Part shown: in pieces, positions 9,190 to 20,055 of the stretch
How the letters are laid out: each line of letters begins with the position of its first letter
Numbering within the stretch: position 1 is the first letter of the stretch
NCBI GenBank assembly: GCA_016800925.1
Contig: JABCPU010000863.1
Span: forward strand, 1-23,255
Direction: 5' to 3'
DNA from: Suillus spraguei
Taxonomy: Eukaryota > Basidiomycota > Agaricomycetes > Boletales > Suillaceae
DNA length: 23,255 nt
Notes under the pieces: generated by a model
Databases searched by the model: none
Told to the model about the DNA's origin: nothing
What the model saw: only the letters and a program-made list of their open reading frames with translations
Program-made: the position numbers and the translations under genes

Positions 9190-10200
9190 CTGTCTACTGC
9201 CCCCCGCAAGCAACCAAGATCATCACGAAGTTCAGGAATTGTAACGATGCCATCGCTGCCCTCTCGTTGAATGGGAAGTATTCACATTTACTTCATCACC
9301 TATTGGGGAAGGCAATTCCGCAAGGAGTTCCCTGCTCTCAAACCTCAACGTATATGGGCCCTAAGACGTCAGTCCAGTGCTGTGCAGGTGGTTGCACTCA
9401 AATTCAAACACCATGCCGCCTGACGTCTTTGCGGGATTTTGATATTGTGGCCGATGGAACTGTCGTGGTCTGTTAGGGTTCCGGTGCCAAAGCATTCAAA
9501 TTCCAGCGCATATCTCACGCTGCTGCTATCTGCAAACAGCACAGGAGCGTTTGGGTCTCTCGACTTTGATTTTGAAGCACTGCCCATCCTTGTCACGGCT
9601 TGTCCAACCCATATGATATTCCTAAAAGCCAGCCATACCTAGGTCTGTCATCGCATGCAGAAGCACTATCTGCCGCTCTGAATATGACGATACCTCTCTC
9701 TTGACTGCTGACGAAGATGGTGAGCACGTGTTAATCCTGGATAACATCAGAGATCTGTTGAAGTTGCTCCAAGTTCTAGACTAACGCAAGAATGCGCCAG
9801 ATATTGCCTTTCCCTATAACGCCGACGTGGTTGTCACTCCTGGTTCACTGCACCTTCCGGCTCACCAGCTCATTCTCATTGTGAGACACCCACTATTGAG
9901 TAACGTTGTGCATACTGGACATCCATTACATGATAAATCTTCAGGGATTTAGGTCAAGAGGAAACCGGGTCCACATTCAAACCATTGTATGTCATCCGTT
10001 CGCGATCCTCCTTCTCCTTCGATATTTATACTTAGACCAGCTGCTTTCTATCTGGGATTTACGCATCGGAACCCCCTTGGTGTGCCAATTTCAAACATTT
10101 ACGTGAAGCCTGTAGCAATCAAGGCGGAACTTCAATCACTTGCACGTATATTGAATCTTCAACTTCTTTTGAAAGCATTTCAATCTCCAGGTAAGCGAGT
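9190..10200 (+). pseudogene. Relic of a Btb3/IBTK-like RCC1-BTB protein
   Basis: Pieces in different plus-strand frames follow the order expected in fungal Btb3 / animal IBTK proteins. These are IAALSLNG and EVFTFTSSPIGEG, FPALKPQRIWALRRQ, GAKAFKFQRI and NSTGAFGSLDFDFEALPI from the RCC1-like part. A BTB start follows, PDIAFPYNADVVV...LPAHQLILI, near 9798-9880. Next come a YLYLDQLLSIWDLRIGTPL-like stretch and VKPVAIKAELQSLARILNL near 10090-10160. In the intact family these proteins are adaptors with ankyrin, RCC1 and two BTB domains, linked to cullin-3 ubiquitin ligases. Here the frame changes several times and stop codons occur (for example the TAG at 9474-9476), so it is a pseudogene. It ends abruptly at about 10200, next to the TPR-CHAT relic. 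Confidence 0.55.
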
Positions 10201-10256
10201 TCCCACTCATTCACGGGCAGAAGACTTTTCACCTTCTCTATCAGACAACCCAGTTA

Positions 10257-11217
10257 ACCGGGCATTACGGTGCATCCAGCGACGCGGGCGTCCCGTCTGG
10301 CCTCGATGAGTCCATCGAGCTCCATCACTTCTTTCCCCCTGGCCATTCTTTTCGATCAGAGTGTCTCAACAATCTTTCCAATAGCCTTCGAGACAGATTC
10401 AAGCAGCAGGGTGTCCCATCTGATTTTGATGAAACCTTTAGCCTGTTCTTACAACTTCCCCACATGTCTCATGCCGTCTTTCATAGAGATCTTACTGCTG
10501 CTAAGTCGTGGGCTACCGCTGCCGAGGAGACAAACCATGGTACTGCATTGGTTGCATATCAAACTGCATTGAAATCCCTAGATCAGCACGTTACTCTTTT
10601 ATCGTCTTCCTCACGTCATTTCAACGTCTTGAGGATGGCCACGGCGTCGCTTCCCGTGGACGCTTTCTCGTGCAGCGTTCGCCATGGCGCGTTGACGACT
10701 ACTGTGGAACTGGTGGAGCAAGATCGTGCAGTATTCTGGACCCATTTGGCACGCGTAAGCTCACCGTTCCGATGAACTTTCCCTCCCCGGTGACACCGGT
10801 GTAGCCTTGGAGAATGAGCTCAAGGAGCTGAGCTTTCGCCTTTATACCACATTCGACCAGTCTACTGAAGACCAGTCCCCACATATCCGACAACTGACCA
10901 TGCAATGGAACGATATTGTCTCCTGTATTCGCATACTCCCCGACTTGTCTCGGTTTCTCCTACCTCCCCTGTTTTCCGACCTACAGAAGGCTGCTCAAGA
11001 AGGTCCCGTCATCATCGTCAACGCTAGTCAGTACAGCTGCGACGCCTTGATTGTCCTGAGTGAACAAAATCCTATCCACATTCCAATCGGTATCACACGG
11101 ACCTACTATACTGTATTCTTAGACGTTGCAACAGTCAAGGCACTTGAAAAAAATGGTGCCTTTGCGAGCAAATTGATATTAAAGGTACATCGGAACCGGC
11201 GCAGACTGACGACGTGA
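10257..11217 (+). pseudogene. Truncated TPR-CHAT protein gene
   Basis: One frame is open from about 10263 to 10775 and holds TPR-like helices (GLDESIEL, CLNNLSNSLRDRFKQQGV, ALVAYQTALKSLDQHV) followed by ELVEQDRAVFW. A 1-base frameshift near 10766-10771 moves the continuation to the next frame (DELSLPGDTGVALENELKEL). This reaches FLLPPLFSDLQKAAQEGPVI and IVNASQYSCDALIVLSEQ, the typical start of a CHAT (caspase-like) domain in mushroom TPR-CHAT proteins. Similarity fades at about 11090 and the frame ends at 11217. The His and Cys catalytic region of CHAT is absent. Basidiomycete genomes carry many such genes, and roles in programmed death or allorecognition have been proposed for CHAT families. 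No function can be inferred for this remnant. Confidence 0.7.
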
Positions 11218-11273
11218 TCACTCACTCCACCTCTCTTTCGACTCGCCACCTTCGAACAATTCTTCCTTGGATC

Positions 11274-11674
11274 CTAATTCCCTATCCCCAACACTTTCTT
11301 CACCTCCGTCAGCTCCCGCCATGCGTTTTCGAGGTACCTCATTGTCTCCTGTAACTCCTCCTCTCTGCGCAACGCCATGAGTGTTACCCAACATTTGTCT
11401 TCAAGAGTAGTTGGAATCGGAATGGGCGGTGAGACAATGCGATTTTCAATACGAGATTGAGCTGTATCAGTCGCAGTATTCCATATATTCTACCTTCCGT
11501 TAGTTTAACGAATACGATACAAGTCAGTTGCTTACGATCGCGGAATCACTGACAAATAATGGACCTGGTGCTTGAAGTGTACCTGCAGGTATCTAATTTT
11601 GTTATGTAACCTGACGCGGATGCAAAATTCAGTGTACTTACAAGATCGGGGGTGATCTGAGCGCTTTCTGCCAT
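11274..11674 (-). CDS. Small 101-residue protein, three exons
   Basis: Predicted structure is complement(join(11274..11489, 11536..11592, 11642..11674)). Exon 1 (MAESAQITPDL) ends at a perfect GTAAGT donor. Intron 1 is 49 bp and ends ATTAG. Exon 2 runs from IPAGTLQ to VSDSAI. Intron 2 is 46 bp, GTAAGC...GGTAG, with an ACTAAC branch site. Exon 3 encodes 71 residues and stops at TAG (11274-11276). Both introns are phase 0 and the joined frame is open throughout. The product has a proline-rich centre (SPPIPIP) and a charged C-terminal helix (LRREEELQETMRYLENAW) likely to form a coiled coil. I do not recognise the family; a small subunit of a larger complex would fit. It is convergent with the TPR-CHAT relic and lies about 670 bp from the end of the RPN6 relic on the same strand. 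Confidence 0.65.
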
Positions 11675-12347
11675 TGTGATATGTTGCGCGGTACTGGAAT
11701 TGATCTGATAGTAGTAGTGCTATTACGCGGCGCTTAGAAGCTGTATTTAAAATAGATTATGGATTTGTAATATTGATGAGTCTAGATATAATTGTTATTT
11801 AATAATACATGAGATAAAAAAGCAACGTCAATCGCGCTAAGTCTTTGAGCATGTAGTGGAGTCGAACTCTCCACCTCACAATCAGTAGATATTTGAGAGA
11901 CGGCGTGGAAACAATTACGCTATCAGTTCGTTATGCCAATGCGCACGGTATAATACTTGGCGACCTATCACAGAGCTCCCGGCGATTCGGAAGGCTAATG
12001 TATGTCATAGAATGCAATTGTTTGCGCGCAGCAGATAGCGCTCTCAATAGATCTAGAACCTTGAGTAAATTCCATAAATCGAAGAAGTGCAGGAAATTAT
12101 CAATGATCAGCGTAGGGTCCACTATGGTCGCTTCGCTAGAAGCTGCATTTGTACTCCACTCCCGTCATTGGGTATAGAGTTCGCTGAAACTTGGGGTCGC
12201 AAGCAAGGTGAATTGGACTGAGCGTGGAACTCGGCTAGTGAGCGCGGACATATCCATCATTGAGAATGTGGCCATTTCCATTTCTTCCTCTCAATTAGAC
12301 GGATCGTGCAGAATTTCAAGTTCATGAGGAAACAAAAACAACTGCAT
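11675..12347. other. Intergenic, no gene supported
   Basis: AT-rich near 11730-11820 with a TATTTAAAATAGA stretch that could belong to the promoter of the small minus-strand gene. Opposing open frames at 11893-12177 (+) and 11931-12122 (-) have no recognisable motif. A tRNA-like A-box/B-box pair on the minus strand near 11850-11925 was examined and rejected as a tRNA gene. Confidence 0.4.
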
Positions 12348-14211
12348 CTATGCAATCTTGACAGTCTGAGCGACATTTGTGAGAATAAAGCCAGCGGCTA
12401 AAAAAAATAAACGGATGTACCTTGGCATATAATGAGTCTACGACCTTGCTAACTTGCTCCAGAGTTCCAATTGCTGCACCATACGTGTTCTGAAAAAAAG
12501 GATATGACCATGGATAGAATCAGTGGGAAGAGGGGACACACGTCAGCTTCTAGCTCATCAAATACGATTAGGCATCCTCGTCCCTGATCCAGTACGCCGT
12601 GGAACACCTTGTCCAAGATCATCTGGGATAGCCTGAAACACGAGATCAGCTACTTCTCACAGAAAAGAATTAATACGCACTTGGCTTCAACGTCCTGCGT
12701 CCTTGCTCATCCTGTTTTGCAACGTGGTCAATCTCCACCACAGAGTACGGCTCAACGACACGCAGGAGGTTTTGCTGGAGGAGGGTGTCGTAAAGCGCTG
12801 CAAGATGCGAGCGAATGGTAGGGTCGGACGAGAGTTCTGTGTAGCGATGACAAGTGAATAACGAGTTGTATGAATCGAGCACAACATGCCATGTTTAGTC
12901 CCGAAGGGCTTTCTAGAAATCCGCCAAGTTTCGATTCTGATGCGCAAGCGCTATGGTACGCACACTCTCGATCTCGCGGAGTTGAGCATATTTCACCGCA
13001 AGCTTGATAGAAAGAAGTGATGTGACATCTTCAGGCTGGGATACATATCAGAATGAGTGGCGAGTTAAGATCATTGACAACGCACCATGACCTTGCACAA
13101 AAGCATGTATTTGAGTGCATTCAACGCTGCTGGGTCGTCCTGCGATGACATATTCTCGAAAGTCTCATAGAAGTATGAATATGCAGTAGTGTAATCCTTG
13201 TCCTCAGCATGGAGAACACCGGATTGGAGGTCTAATGCTGCTTGAAGATGAGGAGGACAGTATATTGAGTTTGCAGCAGTCCGGGCGGACGTGAGGGCGG
13301 CCATTGTATTTCACCTACGTAGGGCATATAATGAGAAATACCGGGATGGTACCTAAAGACTAACCTTGGACTTTGAGAGGTTTCCAATGCCACGATAGAC
13401 GCGACTCTCGAGTAGGTGTACTTCGGTAAGAATCATCTTGTCATCTAACCTTTTCAACTCCGTCAAGAGTGCGTGAATTCGCGTTAAAACTAACTTGTAC
13501 TGCAGTGCTTCGAGTTGCCTGTACCGATAATCAGCGTCGTCGTAAGAGGTAGAAGTGTCTCTGACAGGGAAACGAGACGGATTTGCAAGCTATGTTTGAG
13601 GAATATGCACTTTTCACGCTTTGACCATTCAATGTTGTCGGTTAGGACGTCAATCTGAGTTTGCCGACTGTTAGGGATAGAGTTGAAATAATTTAGAAGC
13701 GTGCAGACTACAAGGTAGACATTAACGAAGCATGGAAAGCCAAGAACAGAGGGCATTCACTCAACTTGGCAGTTGAAGACATAGATGATCTCGAGAGTGT
13801 GATGACTTGCGCTAAGCCACTGCCATCTCTGTCTGGAGTAAGCGCTTGCGTAAAACATGAGACTTTGCAAGACTCACTTTTGATCTTTAGCTCTGCAAGT
13901 TTTATCAAGGCAGACTCTTGGTCACGCAAGGACTGTTCCTTGTCAGCATTGACGGCCGATCCATTGGAGGTTGATGCTGGATGTATGATTGGCACTAGCA
14001 GTCAAGACACGCCTGTCGAGTCCAATACTTGTTTGTAAAGCTCCTCTGCACGCTTTGGGTTAGAAGACGCGATATCCGCAGCCTGCTTGAGGAGTTCTTG
14101 AGTAGATGTCAAATGATTCAGTGGAGGTAGTGTCGGGCTATGAGTACAAAGTGTTGCACCATGAGTGTGACGCGTCTTCATACCGTGGGAATATGAGCCT
14201 GTGACAGTCAT
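12348..14211 (-). pseudogene. Decayed copy of RPN6, 26S proteasome lid subunit (PSMD11 family)
   Basis: The order of peptides matches Rpn6 from N- to C-terminus. It begins ELLKQAADIASSNPKRAEEL, followed by KEQSLRDQESALIKLAELK, IDVLTDNIEWSKREK and LTELKRLDDKMILTEVHLL. These are followed by [64 protein letters not shown] (PCI region), [17 protein letters not shown] and a C-terminus VDSLYAK plus TVKIA ending at TAG 12348-12350. About eight short introns are still visible, so this is not a processed copy. Damage includes in-frame TGA at 14002-14004, TAG at 12913-12915 (DF*KAL) and TAA at 12895-12897. One intron donor is GC rather than GT, the acceptor before AALTSAR (about 13303-13310) is lost, and there is a frameshift just before the LSQMI exon. 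Rpn6 braces the lid against the ATPase base and is essential in yeast, so a functional copy should exist elsewhere. The start ATG at 14211 is tentative. Confidence 0.85.
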
Positions 14212-15660
<1,449 letters not shown>

Positions 15661-15954
15661 CTAGCTTGGGCTGTAGATAAACCACTGCCTAAACTAGTAT
15701 GTTAGTCTTGCACTCCGTCTAGTCTGCTTCACTTGTAAGAACAAGAGCATTCAACCCTAAAGGGGGATGCCTATTTAGTATGGTCAAGTTCAAGTCTAAC
15801 TTATTTGTGAAACAAGTGTCGAGGTCAGCGGTAAGTTGCTGTGGTCAGCGATGATACCGCCTGAACTAGCGTCATGCGTAGCGGTGCTACCGTCGTCGAG
15901 ATAAAGTCAGTAACAGTTGCATCTAGTGAGCGATGTCGAGTGGTGATCTCAGCG
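15661..15954. other. No gene supported
   Basis: Contains scattered AGCGGT/AGCGAT words that lead into the 66-bp duplication. No motif recognised. Confidence 0.4.
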
Positions 15955-16099
15955 GTAGCGGTAAGGTTGCGAGCAGTGCAAGGAAGCAGTAAAGAAGTCC
16001 GCGGTACTTTCAGCAGTAAAGTAGCGGTGAGGTTGCGAGCGGTGCAAGGAAGCAGTAAAGAAGTCTGTGGTACTTTCAGCAGTAAAGTAGCGGTGCGTG
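15955..16099 (+). repeat. Tandem duplication of a 66-bp unit
   Basis: A unit beginning GTAGCGGT(A/G)AGGTTGCGAG and ending in TTTCAGCAGTAAA starts at 15955, 16021 and (partial, about 13 bp) 16087. The period is a multiple of three, so the overlying open frame repeats a 22-residue block. No other evidence supports a gene. Confidence 0.9.
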
Positions 16100-16691
16100 A
16101 GAAGTTCAATCAAAGTAACAGTCAAAAGTCCAGTGGTATGCCAGCGGTAATGGAGAACGAGCGTGATGTATTAACGAGCAATAAGGAAACTTTAAAGACT
16201 ATGTCCACTACTGGGTAGATCCAGAGCTAGACAGTAATCCTGACCTATAGTACGTGCAATGGTGTAAAATCAGGTACTGTATTGTGCAGGGTATGCGGTG
16301 CTTATATCCTAATTCGTATGTACTCGGAATACTCTAGGCGAGATCAGTAGCACTGGGGTGTTGTAACTGCCATAAGTAAACATAGCGCGAGGCGCTGCAG
16401 CACGAGGTAACATGTAATAAGGCTTGCCATGGAATCAGTGATAACAAACAGAAAACAAACTATGCACCAAATGGAGCTATGTGGATGCGGCAAGGACATG
16501 GAAGGACATTGGTTCATGGAACAAGGTGCAGCAGTTGGTATGGTGTGCGGTAAGTGTGGGATGCCACCAGTACTGCTAAAGGGGTAAGACGGCCATGGAC
16601 GAGTGGTAACTCCTGTAGACGTGATACGAGTGTCAAAATATGGGGTTTTAAGCCCAGCGCCAATATGTTTGTTACACTGCATCTAAGGCCA
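16100..16691. other. No gene supported
   Basis: Open frames of about 110 codons exist on the minus strand (16344-16682) but lack recognisable motifs. Confidence 0.4.
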
Positions 16692-17147
16692 CTCAGCGGC
16701 ATCTCTCATTTATTCCTTTGATCAACCTGCATCTGGCATGGTAAACCAGCCCTCAGCGGCATCTCTCATTTATTCCTTTGATTGACCTGCACCTGGCACG
16801 GTAAACCAGCCCTCAGCGGCATCTCTCATTTATCCCACACCTGGCATGGTGAACCAGCTCATGGTGAACCAGCCCTCAGTGGCATCTCTTGTTTATTCCG
16901 CACCTGGCATGGTGAACCAGCTCATGGTGAACTGGCCCTCAGTAGCATCTCTCGTTTATTCCTTTGGTCAACCTGCACCTGGCATGGTGAACCGACCCAT
17001 GGTGAACTGGCCCTCAGTGGCATCTCTCATTTATTCCTTTGGTTGACCTGCACCTGGTATGGTGAACCAGCTCGTGGTGAACCAGCCCATGGTGAACCAG
17101 TCCTCAGTGGCATCTCTCGTTTATTCCTTTGCTCGACCTGCACCTGG
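16692..17147 (+). repeat. Minisatellite of 60-90 bp units, cut by the Gypsy LTR
   Basis: Units begin CTCAG(C/T)GGCATCTCTC at 16692, 16752, 16812, 16875, 16938, 17013 and 17103. Spacings are 60, 60, 63, 63, 75 and 90 bp. The growth is due to extra copies of a nested 15-bp word ATGGTGAACCAGCxC. The last unit breaks off at CACCTGG where the LTR begins (17148). The apparent protein of GEPA/GIS repeats is a by-product. Confidence 0.9.
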
Positions 17148-17621
17148 TGTTACGAACTGGGGTGGCGTCACCAGCGACAGTGAAAAGACACAGGCGGTCT
17201 GCTGGGAAGGTCTACAATATCCAGAGAGGATAAGGTAAACGTACAAGGAACACGTTCCGAGTACGATCAAGGGTTCTGCCTCAAAGACAAGTCTAAGAGG
17301 TTCTATGAGAATAGAGACTAAGGCTAAGGAGTGCTTAGACTTAGAGATGATTCAAGATGACTTAGGTTGGAGACCTAAGCGAAGGATATTTCCAGGTAAA
17401 ACCCAGTAAGATTAAAGTAAGGTATACAAGCATAATACAACATGCTTAAATAAGCCAATATGTGCGCACGGACCAAGAGAAGTGTGAGAATGTTAGTGCG
17501 TATCCAAAGAAGGAAGGCAACTATAGTACAGATGCGTTGAGCATATGAGTCAGAGTCTTGTTACGTAATATACGAAGTAAAGGAGACGAGAAAATGAATA
17601 GGGGTACATACGACTGTAACA
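17148..17621 (-). mobile_element. 3' LTR of the Gypsy element, 474 bp
   Basis: On the plus strand it starts TGTTACGAACTGG and ends CGACTGTAACA. It is similar over its length to the solo LTRs at 4574 and 14777. A purine-rich tract lies directly inside its inner edge. The flanks CCTGG and TTACC do not form a target duplication, as expected for the inner side of one LTR of a full element. TATA box TATTTAAG lies on the minus strand at 17445-17452. Confidence 0.92.
17445..17452 (-). promoter_or_regulatory. TATA box in the 3' LTR
   Basis: TATTTAAG on the minus strand, matching the positions in the other two LTRs of the family. Confidence 0.6.
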
Positions 17622-17634
17622 TTACCCCTGTTTT
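17622..17634 (-). other. Polypurine tract of the Gypsy element
   Basis: On the minus strand the sequence AAACAGGGGTAA abuts the TGTTAC start of the 3' LTR. A purine run at this exact place is where plus-strand DNA synthesis is primed in LTR retroelements. It fixes the element's orientation independently of the coding frames. Confidence 0.75.
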
Positions 17635-17653
17635 ACACGTAAAGTCACCGGCT

Positions 17654-19192
17654 TTACTCATTCTGATTAGAATAATAGATCAGATCGTCGCTGTACTCAT
17701 AGTCTTCATCGAGGACTGACCCACCCATCATGTACTTAGCTTCATCAATTCCAGCACGTCGTTTTGAATCTCGTCTTTCTGCTGCTCTAGTTCGTTCGTC
17801 GTCAAGCTGTCTTTCCCAAGAGCGAAGTGTGTCATAGAACCCGTTATCTTTCCAGGTTAGAGTGAAAGGAGGGGTTCCGACTCGTTGAGGACAGTAAATG
17901 GATAAATGAGTAGGCGACCAGTATCAACAGACCCCACATTGGTATTCTGTGCAATTCTTCTGACGATGCCCAAGTAGTCCGCAAACACGGCATTTCATGT
18001 TTTCATCAGGATTAGAATGTACTTGTCGAAGTGGAGTTGGGGCGACAATGCGACAGTGAGGGCTCGCAGAGTGTGTGCGTTTCTTTCCCCGTTTACGAGT
18101 AATATGTCGAAGGGCTCGCTTGTTGCTAGAGCGGATATCGTCAATTTGTTGATCATCAAGAGTGTAATCAGAGGGTGCTGGTGTCATGACGGCTGCAGCT
18201 AGCAGTTCATCTGGGTCTGAGGAAGTTGTGGGTCCTAGGGCTTCTACGAGGACAGGGATGGTAGAGTTGAGAACGTGAGGAATGACCATAGGAGGATGGA
18301 TATGTAGGTCTTTCAAAAGTTGACCGAGCGTGTCAACTTCGATGGGTTGATTGGGTAGTTCTTCAGTTACACGATTTCCGAGCGCGATAATCTCAGCAAG
18401 CTTATCGTGTAATGCGTTATTTATAACCGCCTTTTCATGCGTGGCACGGCATTCAGTGAATAGATGAGGAGGTTCTGTGTCCTCATCAAGCATGACGGTA
18501 GTGTTGATTGGCGATGGTGTAGGTTGTGTTTCATAATGGTGAATAGCGTCAATTAGACGAGCTACCAGTCCTCTCGCTTCTCTGGAGTCAACTGTTGCTC
18601 CCTCAAGCTCTTCAATGATAGCGTCAGCCATATTGTTGGCTTCCTGAACAGCAGCAAGTAAGCCAGTGAGGGCAGCGATATTAGAACGAGTGCCCGAATT
18701 GCAGATGGAAGGAGCAGGAACTGGGAGTGGATTTCTTTGCGGAGAGGGAGGTCTCGCCACCCCTGCTCGACGCTCGGCAACAATGTGAATAGCCATTTCA
18801 ACATCAGCCTTAAAAGAATTGGGAAGGAGAAGCAGCCCGTAAGAGTGAATGCGTTTCTGGCAATGTAGGATTTGTTGTCGAACGGCATCGTCGTGGACGT
18901 CATTGCAGATGGTTTCAATGAGGGCAGCTGTATGGATGATATTGGTGATGAGAATAGTGACAAACGCATCCTTGCCGGTAAGGATCTTTTCAATCTCTGT
19001 TGCGTGTCCAGGGCAAAGGAGGGCTCCCTCGACGAAGGAGTTTCCGTCGATGTTTCTGATGAGGTCGGCATAGTGATCAGTAGTGGTGTAATTTCTTCGG
19101 CGACAGGGTGAATATAGGCAGTGGGGAAAGAAGCATTTACGGGGGAGGTCATACTGGATTGTTTGTGGGGCTGATTCGAATTCAAAGGGCAT
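17654..19192 (-). CDS. Third ORF of the Gypsy element, zinc-knuckle protein, one internal UGA
   Basis: The frame runs 512 codons from the ATG at 19192 to the TAA at 17654-17656, interrupted once by TGA at 17924-17926 (codon 423). The ATG lies inside the last codons of pol, an 11-nt overlap in another frame. The N-terminus has a Cys/His cluster (Cys20, His24, Cys25, Cys30, Cys60, His63). The middle is predicted helical, with a basic stretch (KRALRHITRKRGKKR). Near the end is a CCHC knuckle, CRVCGLLGHRQKNC (CX2CX4HX4C, residues 401-414). A second knuckle (Cys419, Cys422, His429, Cys434) straddles the UGA. An acidic, tyrosine-rich tail follows. Zinc knuckles normally belong to Gag, which lies upstream of pol, so a knuckle protein after pol is unusual. 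It could be an accessory nucleic-acid-binding protein, a relocated Gag-like protein, or a captured host gene. Function is unknown. Confidence 0.75.
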
Positions 19193-20055
19193 ACTGCTTC
19201 TTATAAGCAGTCAAGATTCTTGTGGAGTTTGCTAAATTCTTTTCCGGAAGCCACTTGTTATCTCCCGATGAATATCCTTTCCAAGAAACGAGATAACGTC
19301 GGTGATTACCGGTTCCTTTATGGGAGAGAATTGCTTCTACTTTGTATTCTTCTTCTTCTTCGATAATGTCAGGTAGTGGTTCAGGAAAGTTCGGACCGTG
19401 TACGTCTGTTTCGCTATAGGATGATAAGACGGAAGCATGGAAAGTGGGGTGAATTTTTCATTGTGGTGGGAGTTTGAGCATAAAGGTGATGGGTGATAAG
19501 ACATCGATGATCGGGAATGGTCCGTATCATTTTGGCGCAAGTTTCGTGATGGAAGTTTTAAGTCGGAGATTAGTGGCAGATAGCCAGACCTTATCTCCTA
19601 CCTTCCATGGAATATACTTCTCTCCTCGGGATTGTTCAACCATTGTTTGCATTGCAAATATTATGGCAGGCGATTGCTTTTTCTCTTATCTTCTGCAGGG
19701 ATTGTACTCGATTGTCTGCCGCGGGGACGGATGAATCAGGGATCAGGTGAGGGATAGCACATGGTTCGTATCCCATCATAAGATAGAAGGGCGATGCATT
19801 CCTTGCATCATGTTTTCGGTGATTATGGAATGAATTCCGGCAATTGGTAAGTGTTCGACCCAATTTTCAGGATTAATTGCGGCAAATAGATGCGCAAGTA
19901 CAATTTCTAGTTCTTGATTGAGCCTCTCCATTTGGCCCATCAGTTTGAGGGTGATAAGCCGTTGATGGGGCGATGATGTAGTCAAGAAGTCGGGCAAGTT
20001 CCTTAGAGAAGCGGGATAGAAATTGCGGACCCTCGATCCGAGATGACTTTGTCAT
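19182..20055 (-). pseudogene. Integrase C-terminal half and chromodomain (end of pol)
   Basis: After the frameshift at about 20020 the integrase continues in shifted frames: SRFSKELARLLDYI and AYHPQTDG. Then come QMERLNQELEIVLAHLF (holding the catalytic Glu of DDE), NWVEHLPIAG, HDARNASPFYLMMGYEP and AIPHLIPD. The last frame holds the GPY-like APK*YGPFPIID block, HPTFHASVL, an EEEEEY acidic stretch, and a chromodomain at about 19185-19353 (YKVEAILSH...RRYLVSWKGYSSGDNKWLP). Pol stops at TGA 19182-19184. Two UGA codons, at 19527-19529 and 19458-19460, stand where tryptophan is expected. Chromodomains on integrases of this type guide insertion toward modified chromatin. Confidence 0.8.

Noticed and set aside
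11848..11925. A possible tRNA on the minus strand: A-box-like TAGCGTAATTG with a 4-bp D-stem, and B-box-like AGTTCGACTCC
   Set aside because: The acceptor ends do not pair, the T-arm pairs only with the loop shifted by two bases, and there are extra bases between the D and anticodon stems. At best a decayed tRNA-like sequence.
11893..12177. A plus-strand 94-codon gene
   Set aside because: No recognised motif, an opposing ORF of similar length covers it, and codon content looks random.
16782..17183. A 133-codon repetitive protein (GEPA/GIS repeats)
   Set aside because: The frame is a direct product of the 60-90 bp minisatellite and runs into the LTR. There is no start context, splice signal or family match.
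17622..17626. A target-site duplication across the LTR at 17148-17621, which would make it a third solo LTR
   Set aside because: The flanks CCTGG and TTACC differ, and a polypurine tract plus the element's coding region adjoin the inner edge, so it is the 3' LTR of the in-window element.
18562..19185. A 207-codon minus-strand ORF overlapping the third ORF of the Gypsy element
   Set aside because: It is a Ser/Leu-rich shadow in another frame of the longer zinc-knuckle ORF and has no motif of its own.
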